NCBI GenBank assembly: GCA_003446605.1
Contig: DMDF01000099.1
Span: 1-5,821 of the forward strand
Direction of reading: 5' to 3'
DNA: 5,821 nucleotides
DNA from: Anaerolineaceae bacterium
GTDB lineage: Bacteria; Chloroflexota; Anaerolineae; Anaerolineales; Anaerolineaceae
Below the pieces are notes generated by a model that searched no databases, was not told the DNA's origin, and saw only the letters and a program-made list of their open reading frames with translations. The position numbers and the translations under genes were made by a program. Shown in pieces: positions 1 to 5,820 of this stretch (the stretch's first letter is position 1; the number at the start of each line of letters is the position of its first letter).

Positions 1-753
1 GACAGGACAAAGGCCATCATGCCGGTGCATATCTACGGTCATCCGGTGGACATGGATCCGGTCATGGAGCTGGCAGAGAAATACGACCTAAAGGTCATCG
101 AGGACGCCGCAGAAGTCCACGGTGCGTTATACAAAGGGAGGAAAGCCGGCAGCATCGGTAATGTAGGAAGTTTCAGTTTCTACGCTAACAAGATCATCAC
201 CACTGGGGAGGGGGGGATGGTCGTCACGAGCGATGAAGAGACAGCCGAGCGTGCTCGGGCATATCGAAACCTCTGCTTCAAGAAAACGAAGCGCTTTTAC
301 CATACAGAGATGGGAGAGAATTTCCGTATGACCAACCTCCAAGCTGCCGTCGGCGTAGCTCAGTTGGAACAGATCGATCGATTCATCAAGATAAAAAGAG
401 AGAATGCACAAAAGTATGCACAGGAACTGAAGGGAGTTCAAGGCATCAAAACACCCATCGAGAAAGAGTGGGCAAAGAATGTGTACTGGATGTATGCCAT
501 TGAATTATCGGAAGATATCGAGATCACCGCGGAGCAGGTGGCAGAACGCCTTGCGACGTGGGGCATCAGCACTCGTCCATTCTTCCTAGGACTCCATGAA
601 CAGCCGGTGTTTCATAATATGGGCCTGTTTCTCAATGAACATTATCCAATAGCGGAGAGGATCGCACGGCAGGGACTATACCTGCCAAGCGGATTGACGA
701 TGACGAGCGAACAGATATTGCAGGTAGCCTCTGCCGTCAAGGAGGCTCTTTGA
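1..753 (+). CDS. DegT/DnrJ/EryC1/StrS-family nucleotide-sugar aminotransferase, 5'-truncated
   Basis: This is the C-terminal part of a PLP-dependent sugar aminotransferase that moves an amino group, normally from glutamate, to a keto group on a nucleotide-linked sugar in the cytoplasm. The frame is open from base 1, and the residues before the first ATG (DRTKAI, then MPVHIYGHPVDMD at 19) fit the family core. That ATG is therefore internal and the true start lies upstream. About 250 residues are visible against roughly 360-400 for the family. Counting from base 1, EDAAEVHG has the cofactor-binding Asp at 35, and SFYANKIITTGEGG carries the Schiff-base Lys at 64. FRMTNLQAAVGVAQLEQ is near 108-124, followed by the small C-terminal domain. 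The KIITTGEGGMVVT wording resembles GDP-perosamine synthases (Per/RfbE), but substrate and C3 versus C4 specificity cannot be read here. It ends in TGA at the start of the methyltransferase gene, which suggests coupled action. The family is certain; the substrate is inference. Confidence 0.95.
   Translation, partial: DRTKAIMPVHIYGHPVDMDPVMELAEKYDLKVIEDAAEVHGALYKGRKAGSIGNVGSFSFYANKIITTGEGGMVVTSDEETAERARAYRNLCFKKTKRFYHTEMGENFRMTNLQAAVGVAQLEQIDRFIKIKRENAQKYAQELKGVQGIKTPIEKEWAKNVYWMYAIELSEDIEITAEQVAERLATWGISTRPFFLGLHEQPVFHNMGLFLNEHYPIAERIARQGLYLPSGLTMTSEQILQVASAVKEAL
741..745 (+). promoter_or_regulatory. Ribosome-binding site GGAGG for the methyltransferase
   Basis: GGAGG lies inside the last codons of the aminotransferase gene. 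It is 10 nt from the ATG at 756 and only 4 nt from an in-frame TTG at 750 that overlaps the upstream TGA (TTGA). The wider spacing and the ATG codon favour the start at 756, although the TTG start would add only two residues (MN). Confidence 0.7.
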
Positions 754-755
754 AT

Positions 756-1523
756 ATGGATGAAGTGTTCGGACCACTATATGCAGATGTCTACGACGCC
801 CTATATCATGAGAAGGACTATGACGAGGAATGTGATGTCATAAAATCTATCCTCGAAACCTATGGGGAAGGACCAATTAAATCAATTCTTGATCTAGGGT
901 GCGGAACCGCCAGTCATTCGATCCGGCTGGCTGCACAAGGATACAGGGTCGCCGGCGTTGACCGATCAAGAATGATGTTGGAAATTGCGCAAACAAAAGC
1001 AGAAGCACAGAATGTATCTGTTTCTTTTCACCACGGGGATATTAAGACAATTAATTTAGGAGAAACGTTTGATGCTGCTCTGGTTATGTTTGCGGTCTTG
1101 GGATACCAGATAAAAAACGAAGATGTGATTCAGACACTGAGGAATATAAGAACGCAGATTAAAAAAGGTGGATTACTCATTTTTGACGTATGGTATGGCC
1201 CAGCTGTACTCATCCAAAAGCCAAGTGAAAAAATAAAGATCATAGACATAGAAGAATCAAAAATAATCCGATTATCATCGGGAATACTGGACACATTTCG
1301 CCATGTGTGCAGAGTACGTTTTAAAGTATACAAGATTGAGAAAAAGCAGCTTCTTGATGAAACCTTTGAAGAGCATGAAGTTAGGTTCTTCTTCCCCCAG
1401 GAATTGGCATTCTTTTTACAGAGTTCAGGTTTTCAGCTAATTCACATGGGTCCTTTTCCAAGTTATAATGGGGAGTTAAATGAAACGACATGGAATACAC
1501 TTGTTATCGCTAAGGGAGTGTAG
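756..1523 (+). CDS. Class I SAM-dependent methyltransferase, candidate amino-sugar N-methyltransferase
   Basis: A 255-residue soluble Rossmann-fold methyltransferase. The N-terminus has the pattern YADVYDALYHEKDYDEE. Motif I is ILDLGCGTASH (44-54), with the acidic end of strand beta-2 in VAGVDRS (Asp 69). HHGDIK follows at 92-97, FDAALVMFAVLGY at 105-117 and GGLLIFDVWYGP at 138-149. This order, especially the KDY start, the HHGD, the MF..GY stretch and D.W..P after strand 5, is the layout of the TylM1/DesVI group, which N-methylate amino groups on nucleotide-linked deoxy-amino sugars. The neighbouring sugar aminotransferase, two bases upstream, supports that reading. The family assignment is seen in the sequence; the N-methyl acceptor is inferred, and an O-methyltransferase acting on a finished glycan is a real alternative. 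The start at 756 is chosen for ribosome-binding-site spacing; TTG 750 is possible. G+C falls along this gene toward the AT-rich gene after it. Confidence 0.9.
   Translation: MDEVFGPLYADVYDALYHEKDYDEECDVIKSILETYGEGPIKSILDLGCGTASHSIRLAAQGYRVAGVDRSRMMLEIAQTKAEAQNVSVSFHHGDIKTINLGETFDAALVMFAVLGYQIKNEDVIQTLRNIRTQIKKGGLLIFDVWYGPAVLIQKPSEKIKIIDIEESKIIRLSSGILDTFRHVCRVRFKVYKIEKKQLLDETFEEHEVRFFFPQELAFFLQSSGFQLIHMGPFPSYNGELNETTWNTLVIAKGV
1514..1518 (+). promoter_or_regulatory. Ribosome-binding site for the GT-B glycosyltransferase
   Basis: GGGAG, continuing as GGGAGTG, sits at the end of the methyltransferase gene, 7 nt before the ATG at 1526. Only CC separates the upstream TAG from this ATG, which implies coupled translation. 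Confidence 0.6.
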
Positions 1524-1525
1524 CC

Positions 1526-2893
1526 ATGCGGACTTGGTTTAAAAAAAACGACCGATTATTAGATAGTAAAACTGTCAAGCGTGTAGGTATCGTGCATCCC
1601 GGAGCAAATATTGACTCAATTCCAAGTATAATGAATGCTGTAATTTTGCTCATGAAGAATGGATATAAAGTTAATATTTTCACTGGCCGTGATGCCAAAC
1701 ATATAACTCCCCAAATTAAACATAGAGATGTCAAGATAATATATACACATTCTGATGTGTATTGCTCAAGTATCCCGACGATTGCAAAATTGTCTAGGAT
1801 TTGTAGAACAAAAAGTGAGAGAGGAATATACAGGTTCATCTTACTTTCTCTTAATAAGATTAATTCAGCATTTTTCCTCATAAAAAATAGTTTTATACCT
1901 ATATATATTGGTTTTTCAAATTATTACAAACCCTATGCTTGCTTTATTGGTGTTGATCCATGGGGCCTAATTAAGGCAAATAATTTAGTAAAAAGTGTAG
2001 ATATTCCTTTAGTATATTATTCCCTAGAACTATTATTTTCTGATGAAATTAAAGATTTAACATATCAAAAAATCAAGATGAAAGAGCAGGAGTTGTGTAA
2101 CAAGATTGAATTCGCTATCACTCAGGATGCAGAGCGGGCAACCCTTCTTTCAATTGAGAATAATATTCCTTTAGATAAAATCGTTCTAGTTCCAAATGCA
2201 CCTTTAGGTCTTGCACAAAGAAATTCAAATTATTACTGGCACAAACGGTTCAATCTCTCTAAAAGAACAAAGGTTGTCCTTTATACTGGAAGCCTTGGAG
2301 ACTGGACAGGTTTAGATAAGATTATTGATTCAATACAATATTGGCCAGAGGACTGGGTTTTTGTTATTCATACACGATATAATATTGATGAATTCTCTGA
2401 GGAGGATGAGAAACTATTACCCTTAAGGAGACTAGAGCAAGATCCCTCATTAAAAAACCGCATATTCATTTCATCAAACCCTGTACACTCTGATGAGTAT
2501 AGACAACTGATAAGTGGGGCTGACATTGGGATAGCTCTCTATTTCCAAGATCACAGATCGCCTTTAACACAGAAAAATCTAGAGACGCTGGGCTTATCAT
2601 CAGGAAAAATTGCATACTATTTAAATGCAGGACTTCCGGTTATCACAAACCTATCATCAGGTATTGGGAACTTACTGTCTGAATATAAATGTGGGATTAT
2701 TATCGATAATATAAAAGATATTGGACGCGCTGTCGTGGTTATCTCAGACAACTATGGGGAATATAGTGAAAACGCACAAAATCTGTTTAATGACCGGTTT
2801 GGCGTCGATTACGCGTTTAAACAAGTAATAACCAGACTGGATACCAGATACCAAGTACGTGAAAAACGCCACACAAAAAGTCAAAGCACATAA
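1526..2893 (+). CDS. GT-B fold glycosyltransferase, GT4-like (group 1)
   Basis: A 455-residue cytosolic or membrane-peripheral glycosyltransferase, predicted to add one sugar from a nucleotide donor during glycan repeat-unit assembly. The N-terminal Rossmann domain begins with VKRVGIVHPGANIDSIPSI (17-34); helix and strand elements include FIGVDPWG and PLVYYSLEL. The C-terminal donor domain opens with VVLYTGSLGDWTGLDKII (Tyr-Thr-Gly at 253-255). SSGKIAYYLNAGLPVIT (358-374) is the usual GT4 signature region, preceded by Glu 353 in NLETLGL. The classic EGFG..EAMACG..V form is absent, so this is a divergent member resembling the glycosyltransferase '4-like' C-terminal domain. Neither donor nor acceptor can be read. 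The gene is strikingly AT-rich: hand counts give 12 and 13 G+C in the 60-base lines at 1861 and 1981, far below the aminotransferase (33/60). This suggests separate ancestry. The C-terminus is Lys/Arg-rich (VREKRHTKSQST). Confidence 0.85.
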   Translation: MRTWFKKNDRLLDSKTVKRVGIVHPGANIDSIPSIMNAVILLMKNGYKVNIFTGRDAKHITPQIKHRDVKIIYTHSDVYCSSIPTIAKLSRICRTKSERGIYRFILLSLNKINSAFFLIKNSFIPIYIGFSNYYKPYACFIGVDPWGLIKANNLVKSVDIPLVYYSLELLFSDEIKDLTYQKIKMKEQELCNKIEFAITQDAERATLLSIENNIPLDKIVLVPNAPLGLAQRNSNYYWHKRFNLSKRTKVVLYTGSLGDWTGLDKIIDSIQYWPEDWVFVIHTRYNIDEFSEEDEKLLPLRRLEQDPSLKNRIFISSNPVHSDEYRQLISGADIGIALYFQDHRSPLTQKNLETLGLSSGKIAYYLNAGLPVITNLSSGIGNLLSEYKCGIIIDNIKDIGRAVVVISDNYGEYSENAQNLFNDRFGVDYAFKQVITRLDTRYQVREKRHTKSQST

Positions 2894-2973
2894 GTTATGG
2901 TAGTACAACCATCACAAGAAAAATGAATGTTAGTGAATAATCGACCTCATGGGGAAAATTAGAGAGTTGATTT
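2894..2973 (+). other. 80-nt gap between the GT-B and GT11 genes
   Basis: This is the only loose junction in the cluster. It contains a small inverted repeat, ATGGT (2897-2901) and ACCAT (2908-2912), with a 6-nt loop. Just before the next ATG is a weak, purine-rich GAGAGTTGAT (2962-2971) as possible ribosome-binding site. I find neither a convincing archaeal TATA/BRE nor a bacterial -35/-10 pair, and no terminator. Whether transcription restarts here is unknown. Confidence 0.4.
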
Positions 2974-3852
2974 ATGATCATCGTTAAGATCATTGGTGGC
3001 CTTGGCAACCAGATGTTTCAATACGCGGTTGGACGAAGTATCGCTTGCAAGCATAACACAGACCTGAAATTAGATATTTCCTCTTTCGATGGTTATAGAC
3101 TCCGCTCATATCGTCTTAGTTGCTTCAATATCGTTCAAGACTTTGCGACGAAAGATGAAATCAAGAACCTCAAGGCAGATAATTCCCGCTCGTTATGGCA
3201 CTTAATTGAAAAAATACGCCAAAAAACGTTGCCGAGGTACAAACGCGGTTTTATCAAAGAACATAATTCTGATTTTGACCCTGATGTTTTAAAGACTACA
3301 GGAAATACCTATCTTGAAGGCTATTGGCAGAGTGAGAAATACTTTAAAGACTTTTCTGATGTTATCCGAAGTGACTTTACTTTCAAACAGAAACCTGATG
3401 CAATAAATGAGAGTGCTTTATCACAAATAAGGGATACAAACTCTGTCAGCTTGCATATACGTCGAGGCGACTACGTTTCAAATCCTAAAACTCTAGCGAT
3501 TCACGGTGTGCTTGGAATAGATTACTATGTGACAGCACTGACCTTAATAGAGGAAAAGTTAAACGATCCTGAAATTTTCGTATTTTCAGATGATATGCAA
3601 TGGGCGAGGAATAATCTAAAAACAGACTTGCCCCTTCATTTTATCAGTCACAATACTGCTGATAAAGATTACGAAGATCTACGATTAATGTGCAACTGTA
3701 AGCATCACATTATTGCAAACAGTTCCTTCAGTTGGTGGGGGGCATGGCTTGGGGGAAACGCGGGACAATTAGTTATTGCACCAAAGAAGTGGTACAATAC
3801 GAAATCGTATAGTTATGCGGACCGATTCCCATCGAGCTGGTTAGTTGTATGA
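2974..3852 (+). CDS. GT11-family glycosyltransferase, probable alpha-1,2-fucosyltransferase
   Basis: A 292-residue protein of normal length for family GT11, predicted to transfer L-fucose from GDP-fucose in alpha-1,2 linkage onto a glycan intermediate, on the cytosolic side of the membrane. All main family landmarks are present in order: IIGGLGNQMFQYAVGR at the N-terminus (6-21), YLEGYWQSEKYF (113-124), the donor-binding motif HIRRGDY (161-167; the HxRRxD signature of alpha-1,2-fucosyltransferases), IFVFSDD (201-207), and NSSFSWWGAWL (249-259) near the C-terminus. The motifs look intact, so the enzyme is probably active. GT11 members normally use GDP-fucose, but donor and acceptor are not proven by sequence. 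Fucose-synthesis genes (gmd/fcl type) are not in this window. Its composition (28/60 G+C in 3001-3060) is higher than that of the gene before it. The stop TGA overlaps the next ATG (ATGA). Confidence 0.95.
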   Translation: MIIVKIIGGLGNQMFQYAVGRSIACKHNTDLKLDISSFDGYRLRSYRLSCFNIVQDFATKDEIKNLKADNSRSLWHLIEKIRQKTLPRYKRGFIKEHNSDFDPDVLKTTGNTYLEGYWQSEKYFKDFSDVIRSDFTFKQKPDAINESALSQIRDTNSVSLHIRRGDYVSNPKTLAIHGVLGIDYYVTALTLIEEKLNDPEIFVFSDDMQWARNNLKTDLPLHFISHNTADKDYEDLRLMCNCKHHIIANSSFSWWGAWLGGNAGQLVIAPKKWYNTKSYSYADRFPSSWLVV

Positions 3853-4895
3853 AGGGCGGAACAATGGCCTCAATACCAAAAGTAACAGTGCTTATGGCTG
3901 TATATAATGGAGAAAAGTACCTAAACGAATCGATCAATAGTATTTTAAACCAAACATATCAGGACTTTGAATTTTTAACTATCAATGACGCATCTGTCGA
4001 CAAAACCTTAGAGATTTTATGCGAATATAAGGATCCAAGAATTAAAGTTGTCACAAATGAACAAAACATTGGGTTGGCAAAGTCCCTTAACCGAGGACTA
4101 GCATTGGCTAAAGGGGAGTATATCTGCCGCATGGATGCTGATGATGTATCCTTACCTGCAAGATTAGAGAAGCAGATTTCCTTCTTAGAGCGAAATAAAG
4201 ATTTCGGATTGTGCGGATCATGGATACGAAACTTTGGGGATAAATCATATGTTGACAAACTGCCTGTATCACACGAAGAGATTATTTCACAGTTATTCTT
4301 TGGATATGCGATTGCACACCCGTCTGTTGTCATCCGGACGGATATTCTAAAAGAAATTAATGGATACAACGAAGATTTACGCTATGCGCAAGACTATGAA
4401 TTGTGGAGTAGGCTTATGAAAATTACCAAATTAAAAAACCTTCCCGTTGTTCTAGTTAAAAGACGAATACACGGAAGCAACTCAGATAACCAAACATTTG
4501 CAAAGGAGGCTGTCCGAAAAAATGTCCGTCAAAAATTTCTCCAAGATCTTGGAATATATCCCACAATATACGAAGAAAAATTACACACAGCAGTATGCGA
4601 CTGTAAGCTTGATTTCTCCTTCTTATTCAATGATGCAGAAGCATGGTTCCAAAAACTAATCCGAGCAAACAGGAGAGAAAAAAAATATCCAGAACCACAG
4701 TTCTCAAGGACTATGGAAAAGTATTTCTTTTATGTAATAGAGAGATCAGCTATCTCAATCCCCTCTAAATACTATAAAGTATTGGATTCGATCATTCGTA
4801 TGGCTATAGGGCCGAATCCCATCCATTTGATTAATCGAATTGGGCACCTTACAGCATATGAGATGCTTACGCTTTATCGTAAAAAACGTAACTAG
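3849..4895 (+). CDS. GT2-family (GT-A fold) glycosyltransferase
   Basis: A 348-residue inverting GT2 glycosyltransferase expected to add a sugar to a lipid-linked glycan in the cytoplasm. The N-terminal GT-A domain starts with PKVTVLMAVYNGEKYL (10-25). NDAS.D near residue 46 lies in the nucleotide-binding region, and MDADD has the metal-binding DxD at 96-98. AHPSVVIRTD (156-165) follows, and YAQDYELW (179-186) supplies the likely catalytic-base region, corresponding to the ED/DxEL motif of the family. The C-terminal 130 residues are basic and carry no clear transmembrane segment. Sugar specificity cannot be assigned. The first ATG (3849) overlaps the upstream TGA by 4 nt, but no good ribosome-binding site precedes it. 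A second in-frame ATG at 3864 has the weak purine-rich AGGGCGGA just upstream, so translation may start there, five residues shorter. The 3' end overlaps a candidate minus-strand gene by 29 nt. Confidence 0.93.
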   Translation: MKGGTMASIPKVTVLMAVYNGEKYLNESINSILNQTYQDFEFLTINDASVDKTLEILCEYKDPRIKVVTNEQNIGLAKSLNRGLALAKGEYICRMDADDVSLPARLEKQISFLERNKDFGLCGSWIRNFGDKSYVDKLPVSHEEIISQLFFGYAIAHPSVVIRTDILKEINGYNEDLRYAQDYELWSRLMKITKLKNLPVVLVKRRIHGSNSDNQTFAKEAVRKNVRQKFLQDLGIYPTIYEEKLHTAVCDCKLDFSFLFNDAEAWFQKLIRANRREKKYPEPQFSRTMEKYFFYVIERSAISIPSKYYKVLDSIIRMAIGPNPIHLINRIGHLTAYEMLTLYRKKRN

Positions 4896-5028
4896 CATCA
4901 AGGTCATCCCAATACTTTCTCAGATCATGATGCGCATCAAAGAAATCAGTCTCAAAATAATTACTCATATCGCTGTATTGTGGAACGATCTTTCTGAATG
5001 TCTCAATCTACCTGAAGGCCTGCTCCAT
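4867..5028 (-). pseudogene. Candidate small protein gene (53 codons), interrupted by an in-frame TAG
   Basis: Reading from ATG at 5028 down to TAA at 4869-4867, the frame gives MEQAFR, a TAG at 5010-5008, then 46 open codons beginning IETFRKIVPQYSDMSNYF and ending DDLDASYVFYDKA. Signs of coding are an excellent GGAGGT ribosome-binding site 8 nt before the ATG, a TAATG overlap with the frame upstream, many purine-first codons (GAT, GAC, ATC, GTT, AGT) and a balanced acidic/aromatic soluble peptide with no membrane segment or signal peptide. I do not recognise the family. The TAG makes it look inactivated, unless translation begins at an internal site or TAG is read through. It runs convergent to, and overlaps by 29 nt, the GT2 gene. 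Size and the two-gene layout would suit an antitoxin or other small partner protein, but nothing in the sequence proves that. The + strand here also has an open frame, which I take to be its shadow. Confidence 0.4.
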
Positions 5029-5030
5029 TA

Positions 5031-5307
5031 CGTTGAACCTCCCCTGTAATCCTTCGGATCAGACTGATCAATCCCCTCGCTTTGGGTACCTCCGGTATTT
5101 CCAGTTTATTGTAATTTGATATCACACCCAGATTGGAGAGGGTCGAGCGAGATCGCCTGATACACCCCCTTCTCGTATCATTCGAGATGGTTTCAGTATA
5201 TCATCGACTTGATACTATATTTCTCCAGAAATCGTGCAGAGTGCAAACGCAGTACTTCGCTAAACTTTCCTCCCCTCATCATGGTTTCGATAGCGTAACG
5301 AAACTTC
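5031..5307 (-). other. Gene-poor stretch, possible degraded upstream partner gene
   Basis: No intact gene is visible on either strand. One minus-strand frame reads protein-like for 37 codons (QKFRYAIETMMRGGKF, then SEVLRLHSARFLEKYS) before TGA at 5195-5193. The same frame continues through TGA (5180-5178) and TAA (5108-5106), with segments YEKGVYQAISLDPLQSG and GIDQSDPKDYRGGST, and ends at a TAA that overlaps the small gene's ATG (TAATG). That joining is the main argument for a former two-gene operon. Against it, three internal stops in about 92 codons is close to chance expectation, and I recognise no family. If real, its 5' part was removed or displaced by the insertion sequence at about 5308. 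Confidence 0.2.
5037..5042 (-). promoter_or_regulatory. Minus-strand ribosome-binding site GGAGGT
   Basis: On the minus strand, AGGGGAGGTT is followed after 8 nt by ATG at 5028. It is a near-full match to the 16S 3'-end complement GGAGGTGATC and is the best translation signal in the otherwise gene-poor 4896-5365 stretch. Confidence 0.45.
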
Positions 5308-5350
5308 TGTAAAAGTAAATTGGCCCTGAATCCAACCTATATCTGCAGAA

Positions 5351-5356
5351 AGGAGG
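5351..5356 (+). promoter_or_regulatory. Ribosome-binding site AGGAGG of the transposase
   Basis: AGGAGG lies 9 nt upstream of the ATG at 5366, and its strength fixes that ATG as the original transposase start rather than the internal ATG at 5450. Confidence 0.7.
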
Positions 5357-5365
5357 AACCGGGCC

Positions 5366-5796
5366 ATGGATACCTTAGCGTTTATCGCAGATTCTCACTC
5401 CAACCAAGAGAGTGGTATGAAAACTCTCATCACCTAGTTCCTCAACCAAATGATGCTCCAAGAGGCGCTCCAGCAAGCGGGAGCCGATCCATATAAGCGC
5501 ACCGATGCGCGGAAGGCGCATCGAAACAACAACAAGGACCGATCCCTCAAAACCCAGTATGAGGAAACCCATCCTCCGGAAACCACAACTCCGGGAGTTC
5601 CCTTTGAAACCCAAGTCTTTAGAGGTTCTGCCCAAGTGAAGAAAGATCTGGTGAATGCAATCGCCGAATCCTACCTCCAAGGTGTCTCGACGAGGAAGGT
5701 TTAGGGGATCGTTGCCTATCTGGGCATCGATCACCCCTCTCCTGCTTCGGTCTCCCGGATGGTCAAGGACTCGACAATCAGGTCCAAGCATTCCTC
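5366..5796 (+). pseudogene. IS256/Mutator-family transposase, N-terminal fragment with stops and frameshifts
   Basis: This is the N-terminal part of a DDE-type Mutator transposase (about 400 residues when whole). It opens with MDTLAFIADSHSNQESGMKT. Codon 24 is TAG (5435-5437), followed by FLNQMMLQEALQQAGADPY and a basic, DNA-binding-like RTDARKAHRNNNKDRSLKT. Between about 5570 and 5600 the current frame reads HPPETTTPGV, while the +1 frame reads ILRKPQLREF, which matches the family's L-R-x-P-x-L-R-x-x-F stretch. A base was therefore gained near 5567-5570 and lost near 5600-5602. The strongest family signature, NAIAESYLQGVSTRKV, follows and ends at a second TAG (5702-5704). After GIVAYLGID and SPASVSRM, one base is missing near 5768-5770, and the reading continues as LDNQVQAFL in another frame. 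The catalytic domain is not in the window. The gene is dead as written. An internal open stretch from ATG 5450 to the second TAG is only a piece of it. Confidence 0.85.
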
Positions 5797-5811
5797 TTGT
5801 GTAACTGGCGG

Positions 5812-5820
5812 TGTAAAAGT
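5812..5820 (+). repeat. TGTAAAAGT, direct copy of 5308-5316
   Basis: The same nine bases occur at 5308-5316, at the presumed left end of the insertion sequence, and at 5812-5820, at the window edge. The second copy follows the point where transposase similarity fades (about 5796), within GTGTAACTGGCGGTGTAAAAG. It may belong to the end of another mobile element, but nine bases alone could also be coincidence. Confidence 0.35.

Noticed and set aside
19..753. ATG at 19 as the aminotransferase start
   Set aside because: The frame is open and family-like upstream to base 1, and starting here would lose about a third of the enzyme; there is no ribosome-binding site.
4928..4939. Perfect 12-base palindrome TGATGCGCATCA
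   Set aside because: It stands alone, lies within the candidate small gene's codons, and has no second copy or promoter nearby; chance is sufficient.
4840..5049. Plus-strand open frame of 69 codons overlapping the end of the GT2 gene
   Set aside because: It begins inside the GT2 gene in another frame with no ribosome-binding site, and lies opposite the better-supported minus-strand small gene; the peptide looks like a shadow.
5057..5069. Inverted repeat GATCAG-A-CTGATC as an operator or terminator
   Set aside because: The arms are six bases with a one-base centre, no T-run follows, and no promoter can be placed; no function can be supported.
5171..5218. Short hairpins (TCTCG...CGAGA, and AGTAT...ATACT with a bulge) as terminator or RNA gene
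   Set aside because: The stems are about five base pairs with no T-tract and no recognisable RNA family fold.
5008..5704. TAG codons (5010-5008 minus, 5435-5437 and 5702-5704 plus) as pyrrolysine rather than stops
   Set aside because: TAG is the natural terminator of the methyltransferase and GT2 genes here, the transposase also has frameshifts, and the upstream minus frame also has TGA and TAA. Decay explains all of it more simply.
5375..5791. Minus-strand open frame of 138 codons opposite the transposase
   Set aside because: It is the complement of a recognisable transposase frame in G+C-rich DNA, and its peptide shows no family features.
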